Source: Stratiolaelaps scimitus
Taxonomy: Eukaryota > Arthropoda > Arachnida > Mesostigmata > Laelapidae
NCBI GenBank assembly: GCA_019614645.1
Contig: JABWDB010000001.1
Span: forward strand, 806,001-870,000
Direction of reading: 5' to 3'
Length of the DNA: 64,000 nt
Program-made: the position numbers and the translations under genes
The notes under the pieces: generated by a model
Told to the model about the DNA's origin: nothing
The model's input: the letters and a program-made list of their open reading frames with translations, nothing else
Databases searched by the model: none
Shown here: piece by piece, positions 48,600 to 61,068 of the stretch
Numbering within the stretch: position 1 is the first letter of the stretch
How the letters are laid out: every line of letters begins with the position of its first letter

Positions 48600-50342
48600 T
48601 TGCGAGCTTTACCACCTCGACTGGGCAGGTGCAAGCTAGGAGATAGTGGTGATTCTGCAAAGGAATCCCTCCGGCGGACTCCCCTCGACGGAGGTAAATT
48701 GCGTCTTGCGCGGTGCGGCATTCTGACGGCGGCTATTAATAATTCGCCTGATTACAATACTACTGCAATTATGAATTGCGTTGAGCGAGTGGACGGGCCA
48801 CACAGGCAGGCAGGCAGATATCCCACTGAAGGTCCCCGCAGGCGCCGAGCGGCCGTGACAATTATGACCGAATTGATTATAACGCTATGCCGAATTTAAA
48901 TGCATGCGTACAACTATTATTAATATGTTCGTCGTCAAATTCATCTTCAAAGCGAATTCGAATATGAATATCTTATGAACGTGAGTTGTGGCCACGTCGA
49001 GCATATTGCATCACCGGGCTCTCGATTGCGAAATTGTGAGGATTTGAACGGGCGGGCAGGGAACTTCGCTTGAATATGTAAACCACCCCATCCATTAGCT
49101 AAGTAGTCACTTAGTATGCTCCCGCTGTTCGGCTATGGGCCAGCGTCAAGGAATAAATACTATCTCTGTACATATATTGAAATATCTGGGAGAAAAAAAC
49201 CATTGCGTTCATCAACTTAGCACCAAACGTAACTGGGCAATTTGTTTATAGCGGACAACGGATAAAAGCGAGAGCTCAGTTTGGTTAGCCACAAGCTAGG
49301 TGCGTATTTCTATCGAGATTAATTACAACAGGTAAATACAAACGGATAATTTCTTTGACAAAGCATCGTTAACTAAACGGTAGGGGAGACGTGACAATAG
49401 ATGCCGTGCAGCGTTTCAGTGCATCAGGCAAATGAGCCATTGTCGAGTAGTGTCTTTTTTGCGCGGGCGGGGCGTGTGCGTTCGCTCGACAACGAACAAC
49501 GGCTTCTTGCTTGCGTTACTCGATTATTTTGTTGTTAACAACTCACTTGAGTGGTATATGCGAGAAATAAACAACTGCGCGTATTGCATATTGATTAGTT
49601 TACGGCCCCCGAATGGTGAGGACTTATCCGCTGTTGTTTTGAAAAATAACACGGAACAATAATTTGCCATCATAAACTCCCTGCTTATGTGCAAAACGTG
49701 TTGAACATCAGAACGTGTTCCAAGTACGGCCATTGACGGTAGCCACAGACAAAACAAGTAATTTACGTTAATTTTATTTCCTGTATTTTAGATTGCATCT
49801 ACTATCTTACAAATATACAGCTTTTATGATGCTCGTAGTCATCTGCGGGTCTTGACCCGCCCTCGAAGCTATGTACATCCCAGCGTTTCAGAACAGAGAA
49901 AAGAGCTCGGAGGTAGTACCAGCAGCGGCAGTTTTACTTGCCTTTAGTACCCCTGGGTATTTCGCAAATGCCCTCCTACTCAAGTGGTCGGGGGTGCAGC
50001 AGCTGCTGCTGCTGCCTGCATCCTAGGCATATCACGATGCCTTCGTCCTGGTCGTAAGGCTGCTCCGTGTGGGGGGCGGAGGGGAACAGCTCAAGATGGG
50101 GCGGGACTGTTTACAGCTGACTGGGGAGTCGTTTCGTTTCTCTAGTACCCCCCTGACTTCTCGTAGCCTCCTCATGTTGAGTCTACTGAGAGCGGCACTT
50201 CAGGGGGTGTTTGGGGACATCCAGATCAGAGCACAGCTCACAACACAGTGTAACCGCTTCAACCGTATCAGTCATTCAGTGAACATAGTTTCTACTTACG
50301 GCAACGTAGGCCGGACGTGTTAACGAATATAAATAACAAGTC

Positions 50343-50379
<37 letters not shown>

Positions 50380-51165
50380 CGCCACTGTATGCCATTCCGA
50401 CAAATCAGCGGTTTAATTTTAACTTTCTCTATTGGCTTATCGTAGAGAGGGTTCCTCCATTTATCAGAAAAAGGCCCTCCTTTGGTGCGGTTGGGGCCGT
50501 AATACTTCACGTGAAATCAATCAACAAAATTGACAATGTGATGATTTCCGAGCTCCCGACACCCCACCAGAAGGAGAATAATCTTTTAATAATCCTTCTA
50601 AATATTCTATTACGAATATCTATACAGAAGGGTGTTTTAGATGTCTTTCACGTTCCGAGAGCACAACTGTTGAGTACAACGAACCAACTAATAGGTGTAC
50701 ATTCGAATATTGTCACAATACTATAATAATAATGTTCTAACTACCTTACCGATGGGTTCAATAATGACAGCATGATAAATATCAGTACAATTTCTATTCG
50801 AGCAAATCTGCGCAGATCATTGGAACCATTTTGTAAATCAATCAGCGGATCTGAGCAAGTCGAATCTATATGAGACGCAGTAATCTATTCAATCACAATA
50901 TTTTACTCGGTGACATACTGCTTCACCATCAAGATAAAGATCAGGCCGGCCTTCTTGGCCTGGATAACTTCCTACACCTTCGCACCTTAAAGGAATGATG
51001 TGGAGTATTGTATTTGATTCATTTTGTCTATGACTAATCCACGGGATTGACCTCGGTCTCCTCGTCACTCGAGCGTCGGATTGTTCGAGCTCGAACCCAA
51101 CTGCGTAGAACGATCGTATTCAAAACACTTCTCGAGAGAGAAGATAGGACGATTTGAAAAGTAAG
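48600..51165. other. Spacer, no gene recognised
   Basis: No gene is recognised. The stretch includes a G-rich block at 50069-50106, a CAG/CTG-rich stretch at about 49997-50018 and the TA microsatellite at 50345-50377. At about 51030-51105 a GTTCGAGCTCGAACCC stretch resembles a tRNA B-box on the minus strand but has no partner box. Confidence 0.4.
50345..50377. repeat. TA microsatellite
   Basis: (TA)n of about 16 units. Confidence 0.9.
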
Positions 51166-51171
51166 TTCTTT

Positions 51172-51320
51172 GGTGGCTTGGACTGCTAAGTCTCTGGCTG
51201 TCGAAAGTCAGAGGCCGCCGGTTCGAGCCCCGCTGCTTGACATATAAGAGAGCTGAAGCATTGTAACAATTGCAGCTCCTTTAATAAACCAATAAAGCCT
51301 TTACCTTTACCTTACCTTAT
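51172..51320 (+). repeat. tRNA-derived SINE with A and B boxes and CCTTTA tail
   Basis: An A-box (TGGCTTGGACTG, 51174-51185) and B-box (GGTTCGAGCCC, 51220-51230) lie in a tRNA-like head. After it come a unique body and a short tandem tail of CCTTTA/CCTTA units (51297-51320). This is the best-preserved copy of its family. Relatives are at 52600-52710 (+) and 14645-14710 (-). Confidence 0.72.
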
Positions 51321-52599
51321 CGTATCTGAGATCATCGCACGGACTGACCCTGTCAATGACATACACATGTGGCGTATTGTGATGGGCAGCTGGACGAACG
51401 AATAGGGTGCCTCATGCCAACGTCTTTCTGCATGTGATGTATTCACAATCGTTTTTAGCTTAGCTATATACCACCATTTCATGCGTAGTCTACATGCGTT
51501 CTAACTGTGCATACATGGACTACACAGTTCGAACGCACTTAGAACACGTTTCTAAATAAAACAGTCCATCGACGAATCTCGAATTCAAATACATATGGTA
51601 CCTGTTACACTTGCTTTTTATTTAGACGTATGCCCTCGAAATGGAGATGCCCTCTCGAAATGTGCCCAGACACCTCCCTGAAAAAGGACAACTTCACTTT
51701 CAAATTGGTTTCTCCCTAATCTTCAATATAAGGCGTCCCCTATTGCGTTCTGTTATTCGCGCAGTGACCCCGGTCCGCGAAGCAATACTGTTCGATACGC
51801 GGACGAGAGATACTTAGGGGAGCGTTTTTGCAAAAAAAAAAAGGAAAAAGGGAAGTGCTCACTTATTGGCTCGTTTATCTTCTCTCGGTAACATTGTATT
51901 TGTCTTCTGGTCGCTCTGCGGCGGAGCATTTCGCTTCGTACCTCCGATGTCTTTTGTTCCTATTTCACTATACAACCCCTGAGTTGTCCTTGGGGTAGAT
52001 CGCGGAGGCGGATGTCGCCTCTGGTAAGATATTATTCGAGAGAAGAAGACGACTTGCGGAAAAAACCACGAAAATAGGTAGAGCTTCAAGGCGACTTTTT
52101 AAAATGGGGTCACGTTGAGACACACAAATGTGAGCTTAAACGTAAAAAAACTGACTATGAACGGGGTTTGTTAAGGGTTTATCCGGCTCGCCGGCTAAAC
52201 GAACGCACAACCAAGCAAAAGCCAATATTATATATCAGGACCCTTGGCGTCTGCAGCGATGGTCAAATCTCAGTAAGAAAGGGTGGCATAGCTGGTGCCG
52301 GTGGTGATGCAAAGAGAATACAGTAAGTACTGTCTTTCGGTGACAACTCCAAATTCTAACAGATATTCCAACGTATGACGCGCAATAATTATCCGAATAT
52401 TAATAATAGATTATATTCTTGAAATGTATATGCCCCTGTTTGGCTTAGTGATGGCGTTGTCAACTTAACATTGTAATTTCAGTGGCGATAGGTGAACTAA
52501 ATTTTGAGTAGTAAAATAATGTATTTTTTTTGTTTTACATAAAACGTGGTAAACAATTTACACATTTCGTCAAAGAATCTACATTGTAAGCCGCTTGCG

Positions 52600-52710
52600 G
52601 CCAGTTAGTGACTTGGACAGCTAGGTCTCTGGCTGTAACGAGCTGAAGACCTCATGCTCACGTCCCGCGAAGAGACATGTGCCTTAGGAATAAACGAAGT
52701 ACATAAATTA
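52600..52710 (+). repeat. Diverged copy of the 51.2-kb SINE
   Basis: GTGACTTGGACAGCTAGGTC and the following TCTGGCTGTAACGAG match the A-box head at 51174. The B-box region is decayed (CTCACGTCCCGCG). Same orientation as its neighbour 1.4 kb upstream. Confidence 0.55.
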
Positions 52711-54567
52711 AGCTAAACCTTGTGGGGCCACCCACTTAACAAACTGAACGAAACGATTTTGGCCAATGTGTCCTATTAAAGTCCATTAATAACCTGACCA
52801 GTAGGAAAGTCATATAGATTTTCTGTTTTTACACACTGTTAAAACTCATAATTCATACCATCTGTTGGTGCAATAAACAAACGGATGATGATGATGATTA
52901 AAGTTCATTAATACATGAAATAGGCAAGCTCCGTTACTGAACGTCAACATGCTCGGCAGAGAGTCATACTTCACATCAACCCAATTACGTTTTTACCATT
53001 TCGCGCTTGGGCCTCGAGGCAATTCGAGGGGCGTCACTCACCTGTGCTTACACATGTCGAATTGCATTTATCATAAGTGCTGTTGCTGCTACTGCTTAGC
53101 GTGTCACTTACAGTTTCAACTCACTCGCTTAAATTATTGCTGTAGCCTTAACCTTGTTGACTTTCTCGGCTGTAGTTTGGCAATGATCAAGTGAGGCAAA
53201 CTCACTTGGCTCTCAAGTGGTGACCCACGCACAAGTGACGCTACAGATCGCCGTCGGCAGTTGACGACCGAATGATCCCTGACCCTGCTTGTATGATCAG
53301 CCGAAAATGGAAAACTGCAAATGATACCTTATGAGGCAAGAGTTGAAAAAAAATTGTTGACGGGTTTTCGCTATTTTATGCCCGAGTTATTGTATGATGC
53401 AGTATACAGCATAGAACGTACTTAGAAACGAACTTTTCGAAGTTTAACGTCCGCCTTCAAGTTACGAAGTAAACGCTCGCCATAACAGCGAGTCTACCTT
53501 CGAAAATGAGTTTATTGGGAATGATAAACACAAACGGACACATTTCATGACACTTTTTTTATACGAGAATACCAAAATTCAATTTCCAGTAAACCTACCA
53601 GAATAATAAAAAAAAAACTAATGAAAATACCTAGGGTCTATGACAGTTGACAATTATCCGCCGGTCGCTACTATTACTAAATATGAATTGAGATCTACCA
53701 TCTCAAGAATCGTTCGAGAACTTCATAGACATTGGCCCTTCTTCCTATTGGCCATCGACGTTGGTGTATGATCCTGAAAGTGAGGGCTCTCGTTCGATTT
53801 CGGGTGAGTATCTTTCTACACTTGAATAAACGGTTCAATAATAACTTGGCCTTATACAACTAAATCCACGGATCTTGTTCAAGTAGAGGCAGATCGGATA
53901 GAGAACGTCGGTATGGTCCACTGAGAATCAATCTAAGGAAACGAGTATAAAAATGGTATTTCCTTTCAATATGCCGACGTTTTCCCCAAGACATGATAGT
54001 TATATGTAGTTTGTAGACATGGAAGAGTACGCAGAGTAGCGAGGGAGAGAGAGAGAGAGAGACCTCTGCTCCGTTCTAGCTTTTCCTGTCATGTTCGATG
54101 TCCTGCCGGTGTCATCGAATTACCCCTCGCCCTTCGCCCTGCTTTCAGAGCGAAATCGGGTCAAGAACGAAGTCAACAGGCCCGACCTTTGTTGACCCTC
54201 AACTGTTGGTTCCGCTTTCACTTGACAACGAAACGGGGATGACGCGGAAGCCAATTTCGTCTGAAGTACCTCCTACGGTTGACAGCGGCCGGCACGATGT
54301 GCGCCCCCTCCTGCTATTTCGCGTCCAACGAACTCTCGAATTCGTTCAGTGTGGTGATCGCCGAATGGGCACGGCCATTGGCTCTCAATGGTGGCCGTGA
54401 ATCGGCCGATGTCACGATTCGGCGACTGTGGGCGCCGGTGGTCTAATCAGTCTTGCAAGTTGCACTTGAGAAGCTACTACTTTGGCCGCCATATTTCTCC
54501 ATATATCGAAAATTAATGGGTAACTCATAGAGTAATCTTTAATATGCGAAAGTACAAGCAAGAAAGT
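52711..54567. other. Spacer, no gene recognised
   Basis: A GATGAT run (52884-52898) and a GA microsatellite (54041-54062) are present. A GC-richer block at 54090-54430 has open frames on both strands but no recognisable protein. Confidence 0.4.
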
Positions 54568-54643
54568 TTACTCCCTAGTGTATATATATATCTATATATA
54601 TTTTTTTTACTCCCTAGTGTATATATATATATATATAAATTGT
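54568..54643. repeat. Tandem duplication of a TA-rich unit
   Basis: TTACTCCCTAGTGTATATAT occurs twice, separated by a T-run, forming two units of about 39 bp. The TA part differs in length between copies, as expected from slippage. Confidence 0.8.
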
Positions 54644-54880
54644 ATTGACTAATGTCAATCTTCTGCATCAAAAGTCTTCTCCGTTTTTCAGCAAACTGCC
54701 TCCAACCACACAATATCATATACATTGCCGAAAAGCGAAGCAGGCTTTAAATGCAAACGCTTGACATTGGTCAATATAATCTATCCATCAAGTCGGGATG
54801 ACAATTATAAACAACAGTCACAAGGCGTCCATTCAGCCTCTCCTCGACAGAAACTCGTTTGTTTGTCGATATCTCCTCAC

Positions 54881-55077
54881 CACCCTTGGGTATTAGAATG
54901 TCGCGACAGCACAACCTCCGTGACCCCCAGCACTGCCCCCAATATAACGGCCATCGCCGATCCTTGGGGGGAGTCGTCGTCGAAGAGTACGCTGTCGTTA
55001 GTATGTCCGCGAGTGCCTGCTTCCCGTACGGCTAACAACGTCCTTGGGTAATTGTCGAGCCCATCAGACACCGAGCA
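54881..55077 (-). other. Unproven minus-strand exon candidate
   Basis: On the minus strand a strong acceptor (TTCGGTCATCTGTGCAG) is followed by 197 nt open in a frame ending at a GTGAGG donor. The product begins CSVSDGLDNYPRTLLAVREA and contains DDDSPQGSAMAVILGAVLGV. Third positions are GC-rich, as in the real genes here. No family is recognised and no neighbouring exon was found, so it may be chance. Confidence 0.25.
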
Positions 55078-55347
55078 CTGCACAGATGACCGAAATTAAT
55101 ATCGAGAGGGATCGCGCTCACGCACTCCTCGGTTAATGACAGCGCTTTACTGCACCTGCGTCCGTCAGAACCCCTAAGTGTAAGTAGCTGAGATAGCAAG
55201 CCGGACGTCAACGTTTGGGAAAAGAGTTCAACCCCTCAAAGTGACCCTGGCCGTATATATTGAGTGGATGCCATAGGAGTTTATAGGTTACACGAGGTCA
55301 TCGACTACCTCGTGCGAGGCTTCAAGTGAATCTAAATGGTGGATAGC

Positions 55348-55580
55348 GTTGCGTCGGTGGCTCATGCGCATCTCTGTGAGTGATGCTGTTATAGAACCCA
55401 TGACGAACAGCAGAAGATTTAGAGCCGAAGGGTTGGATCCCCAGAAATCACATTTTGGCTGGGATATGATTAATATTGTCCTGCCGTCACATAAGTCTGT
55501 TGGAGAACGCTTGGGAGATTAGCTTGGGTCAGCTAAAGGAGAAAAAATGGTGATGGATAAATAAATAAATAATTATTATG
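55348..55580 (+). repeat. Probable SINE with ATAA tail
   Basis: An A-box-like TGGCTCATGCG (about 55359-55369) and a B-box-like GGTTGGATCCCC (55430-55441) are followed by about 110 bp of body and a simple tail of ATAA units (55557-55575). The box spacing is long, as in tRNA-Ser or tRNA-Leu types. It is a different family from the 51.2-kb SINE. Confidence 0.5.
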
Positions 55581-57419
55581 GCTCGTCAGACAAATTGATC
55601 GAAAAATTATAATGCACTTCACAGCGAAAACAAGATACCACAACATTGTCGCGCATTACGCGCACATATGACAAGCGGGCTGTATAGATAACAAGAACGA
55701 TGAAAGCAGACGTCACCAGAGCCAAAACCATAAGCAGAAATCGGGTTCCAGTAAATCCTACAGGAACAGATCGATGACAAACTGTAAGGCTAGATCTGAA
55801 ACAATCACAAAATGCTTACCAATATAGGGACATCCCCATCGGCAAACCCACATGTACAGACGGGCTCAACACGCGTGTCTTCGTGTCCGTTTCCAGTTGC
55901 CCTTCTATCCGCCTCTGGAATATCATACATACAGACTCCACCATGAGACACTTCAAATCATTCGATTGATGTGAGCTCTATGATGCATGTAGTCTTTTAT
56001 TTGCATTTGGTCGATGAAGTTTGTGTGTGTGTGTGTATGTGCGTGTATGTACATGATCGAATACGCTTAAAGAACATCCATAGACATATGCGGATCTATT
56101 CTAGGTACATACGTGTATACACAGTGGACCGGTAGATACACCCGCATAAGAAGTACAGGTCACTCATCCAAGTCTACCAACGCCTTTTACTCGCGTTGAT
56201 TTCGTGGGTGGGGGGTCCTGGGGGCGGATCGGGGGGGATATGTCGTCTACCCAACAGCCGCCGCAGGTCAGGCGTATTTTACGATGCAGTTAGGTATATA
56301 TGGCAGCGGATGGACGTACGCGTAGCAGTATACAGACATGTGTTACACCGATTGGCCCGCGTACCTGCTTGCGCCCATAGCCGCCGCCGCCGCCGCCGCT
56401 GTTGCTGCTGAATGTATTATGCAGCATTGCAAACGCCGACTACCGGCCAGTTGGTAATACCGTAGAAAAATCTCCATTACTGGACTAACTCAGTTAGCGG
56501 CCAATAAAGAAGTCCGTTAAAATATTAACGATGTAAGCACATGGCCCGGATGAGATGGACTAGCATGCATAGGTGGCTAGCGAACGCGCCGGTATAAGCA
56601 TGGTGTAAGGCGTTAACATTAACAGCGTCCATATATATCTACATATATAGACATTCATATAAAATTGGCTTTACGAACCCGAAAGGGGAAATAGGTGCGG
56701 GAAGGAAGGTGGTATTGATGGTGATGTACTTGAAACATTCAGGGAAACTACTAAATATGCACTCACTCTATGTAGACCTTGTTCATTATATAATCTATGA
56801 GGAACAATTATACTAATAATAATAATAATATTATGTTCATTTGTGTCCGTGCACAGACTAGACAAGTAGAAATTCACTTTCAGACGTTCGGAGAATACGT
56901 AATAGAAATACTGGCAGTTTACCTCATAGGCCTCACGGCCGTTGGTTTTTAAGAATGGACAATAGGCTATTTTCCTCTGACTAGCTGTCTACTCGGTTCA
57001 TATGTCCTCGAACGCAGCGAATTATTATAGATTTGTTTCATTGTAACTGTTAAATAGGTAAAAATTAAGATTGTATATAAAATTAGTTGTCTCAATATAC
57101 TCGATCGTTGGCTGGCGTGTAATGGGAGAAGCCGTGTTTTCCGATGACTCGTAGATATAACGTGAGTAGGTCGCATATAATATGTCTGAGTTAGCTTTTT
57201 CACAGATTTCCAGCAAGATGGTGGCATTTTGTTTGAGTTTGCGCGTTTTTGCGTTCAGAGGCGAACAAGAAAATATCACACCTCAAGATACCCATATGTG
57301 TGTATTACTATCTGCACAGCTTTAACAACACTTCACCTAACGCGAACCACGTGCAAACATTCGTATTGAAATGATTTTGTTTGACAACAACCACATGCCT
57401 ACGTGCGACTTACACACAT
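55581..57419. other. Spacer, no gene recognised
   Basis: Contains GT-rich simple sequence at 56020-56050, a strong G-quadruplex motif at 56206-56237, a GCC run at 56380-56398 and an AAT run at 56814-56830. No coding signal is recognised. Confidence 0.4.
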
Positions 57420-57450
57420 TATATATATGTATATATATATATATATATAT
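57420..57450. repeat. TA microsatellite
   Basis: (TA)n with one GT interruption. Confidence 0.9.
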
Positions 57451-57790
57451 GGAATTAATTATTAATTAAATAGATACAGGTGGAAGACCGATCATATGCA
57501 GCCTGCTGTGTCATGTTGTCGAACGCACAGTGTTGAATTGTGCCCCCCCCCCACGCACTCCGTAAGGACGTGGGGATTTGCCAATTTCCATATGATGTGC
57601 ACAATCGTGTGACGGCGGAACATTGGTTTCACCTCGTCTCACAACAACCACCACCACCACTACCCCTGTTTCGGACTGTCCAGCGTCACGAATCTACGCC
57701 GCCCTAATTAGTTTGTGCTCGAGCGCTACTTATCATAGCCACCTGCACCAGCTGCCGTGATCCAGCCGGGGCCGGGCAGGGGCCTGCAGC

Positions 57791-57823
57791 ACGAGGACTA
57801 ACGACGGGTGCGTTAGTCCTCGT
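57791..57823. other. Perfect 13-bp hairpin
   Basis: ACGAGGACTAACG and CGTTAGTCCTCGT are exact reverse complements around a 7-nt loop (ACGGGTG). It lies in a GC-rich block that also has a minus-strand frame (ATG about 57976, stop 57824). It is too short for a miRNA precursor. Function unknown. Confidence 0.75.
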
Positions 57824-58052
57824 CTAGTTCGTAGAATTCCAAATGTTTCCGGGATAGCAACCACCGCGGATGGTGGCCGGTGCCGCTGCCAAATGCCGGC
57901 GCCGATAGCAGAGAGGCCCACCCGTCGTCATGTACTGTGTGTCCGATGAGCCCGAGACAGTAGACATTCTCAGCGTGAACGCGCCGGCTAGGGCCAGCCT
58001 AAGGCGTAACGAGCCTGCGTTCCGAGCTTGTCGTAATCGTGTACGCGCACGC

Positions 58053-58076
58053 GCACACACACACACACACACACAC
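58053..58076. repeat. CA microsatellite
   Basis: (CA)12, preceded by a CGCGCACGCG stretch. Confidence 0.92.
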
Positions 58077-58099
58077 GGACGAGCGCGCATACATAGGCA

Positions 58100-61068
58100 A
58101 TGATATGGATTCGACTTGGCGAACAGAACCGCGTGTTGTCCAATATCCTAATACCCAGGAGATACATGCTATACGCGTTCGGCATGCATACAAGCATATA
58201 TACGCAAGCGGTAGACATTAATGCATAGGTTGATCTATACGTACCGATCTATCTATGTGTATAAGGGACGTTACGAGTTATAGTCGACTTCGAAATATCT
58301 GTCGAGAGCAATCGAGTTGTAATAACGTACGTAGTGGACACCGTTCGTAGCTAAACAAACCAAGGAGCTAACTAACTTCTTTAACCAATCCGCGAGAACA
58401 TCAAGTACACCCCTACATGTTCTTGACCTCGCAGGTAGGTGCGGGTGTTGCACTAAAAACGCGAAGGATCCTTCGAAAATTCTCTCGTCACTGGTGAGAG
58501 GTCAATCGTTGCCACTGGCTTGTTTGATATGTGATATTCGTATTTGTGTACGTGGACGACTGTCTATGACCGGCTGCTGAAATGATAAGAAGATGAGTGG
58601 TCACGAAGGCTTAGGCGTTATTGTTTTCAACCCTGAACCCCTCGCTATAAATAGCAGAACTACTACTGTAATTGCGCGCACGCAATCTTTTAGCACGTAT
58701 GTTTCTCGCGTGGCCAGCAATACACACGCTAGATGTCTAAGGCAGCGGATGGTGATATGTTTAAATAATGAATTTTGGAGAATTCGTTTTAACCACTAAA
58801 GCGGGTAGAAATATAATTATTAATCAAAGTGTGTTAGAACGAACTTCGCTCCTGCTACAGTTAATTATGATAATCGAACTCCATCGCCGCTCTTCTGCGG
58901 CGCAGTTCGTCCTTGGTCCATACCTCAAGAACCATCATTAGCGTAAGAGGCCCTAAACTCAAGCGAACCGCAACTGGCTCTTCTCACGTTTTTCTCCGAA
59001 GAAGTGCTTCCCTGAAGCCGACCCCCACATGGTCCTTGCAAAAGAAATCGAGAGAGATGAGGCGAGCGTGGTTTTGGAATTAGAACTAGCGTGTGATAGT
59101 CGCAACCTCGAGGACATCTCCGACTAACTTTTCTCGTTACTGTTTCCCTCAGCGCTTTGCCGCGTCGAACCAACACCGAAGCATCTAAGCGGACGCGATG
59201 AAGGTAGCAGCGGGAACGAGTGCTTTTAGTGCTTCGCTCAACAACGCCCGGGTGAGACTTTCCGAAGTGCAAGCACAGGGGATCCCTCAAGGGCTCCGAG
59301 GCAAAGGCAACGTTAGCTTGCCAGAAGAAGGAAAAAAAGAGGAGGAGAAATAGGAGTTCATTCGGGTATCCAGGTCTGGTTTAGCCTCCGCCGTCTATTG
59401 TGGTGTACTATTTGCTGTACGAAGGGCGGTGCGATGCGGTGAGTGCGTGAGTGAGAGAGAGAGTCAATGCTCAAGGCATGGTTGTTAGTTCACCCGTTCG
59501 CTCGCTCGCTCTGTGTGACGAAACTCACGTACCGACGTCGCGTCAACCGTAAAGCTTCGTCTGTGCGTGTTCTGCCTTCACGTATTCGGCTTTCCTGCCT
59601 TTGGCCGGTCTACATTCAATCGGATGGAGTGTGTTTCCTCCAGACCCCGCCGTAGGGAACTACTTTTTCCAGACAAAGCCAGCCTGAGGCACGCGTGCCA
59701 CAGTGAGAGATTGCGTGCGACAGCTAGCGTACTGCCGGACGATTTAGGTGTATTAAAACGCGCGACGCAGCTCTATTTGAGCGAAATGAGTTGGATTCTT
59801 ACTAGGTCTTCTATTTGACAAAAAAAAAAGGGAAGATCTTCGTTCCAGCCTGCCAACATATCGGGGAATACACGAAACAGTTAGATAGTGCGTATTTACG
59901 TGAGGAGCAGACCGATAGTTGAAAGCTGGCGTCTGTTGGAAATGCGTGTTTTTCCAAGGCTGTCTCTCCATCCCCCCCCGCCCGTAACCCGCTTGACCAG
60001 GTGTATGTGTAGAATTCGCTAATTATTGAGTGTCTATTCGTGGAAATCTAACTGAAGTTTAAGAATTCAAAAAGAAAACTATTCTGTACGTGAGCCGCTC
60101 TATGAAGCTGTAAAATTCAGAAACCTTTCGTCTAATAATACGTTACAGTGGCAGAGGTTGATTTTGGAAGAAATGTTTCCCCGGTTATTTCATCGAAATT
60201 AACACGTAAATGTAATCTTTAGTTTGTTCCGTGGACTTGAATCCTTCTTTGGCCAACCTGCCAAGTGAATGAGACAGTAGACAAGTGCACGGTTGTAGTG
60301 GCCTACTACAGAAGTTTACCAGCACCACTAAAGCACGGCGCTACGTTGCGAGTAGCAAAGCACTGTAAAATCTATTTGTATAAACGTCGATCATTTACCC
60401 GTTAATAATCGACTTTTAGAAGTGTGGTACGGTGGTCCCACACATAGGCGCAGATAGCTTACCAAGGAATGATATCAGTCAGGCACACAGACCTACATGT
60501 GAATCGTCCTCGTCCACTCAGTTGTCCTTGCCTTGAAGAAGGCATCTCTCCCTGTTGATACCGCGTAGTTGTTATATTGACGTGATCCCGCGATGTACCC
60601 TTGACACCTACCACTTCAATGTATCGCCTGCAACAGGAGTCCGTTGGTAGCCTATTGAGGATGCCTCTCGAGGATGTAGATTCCATGTCGTCGCTCATTC
60701 ATCGAGTTGATATGATTGACGATGCATGTCAGCAGCCAGGACGAGTCCTCGCTGTTTAGCCATTCGATCGCAGCTAAGCCGGCGTCGATCGGCGTACTTA
60801 AGTCATGCAGTTGTAATAATGTGTGCGCGCTAATGTTTGACTTCGCATAACGTACGGCGCGTGAATTGACTTCGAGCAAATGCCGAGGCATTGAGAGAAT
60901 AAGCAATCCTCCTGAGAGAATAAGTAAGTAAGCGAGAGGGAGAGGCGAGTGTGAATATTGGAATACAATGGATAGACCCGAGTGACATAAGCGAACAGTG
61001 GCTGGACACATGTAGAGGAACATTGAGACATGTAGAATAACGAACCTGAGGTTATTTGTCTGAAAAGC
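58100..61068. other. Upstream region of the SLC16-like gene
   Basis: No coding exon is recognised. The GC-richer block at 59100-59760 contains a strong donor (GATGCG|GTGAGTGCG, GT at 59439) that could end a noncoding first exon. A weak acceptor (TTTGTCTGAAAAG) lies just before the ATG at 61069. Minus-strand frames at 60459-61229 have no recognisable domain. Confidence 0.4.

Noticed and set aside
51297..51320. Telomere-like repeat (CCTAA type)
   Set aside because: The units are CCTTTA/CCTTA and directly follow a SINE body, so they are the SINE tail.
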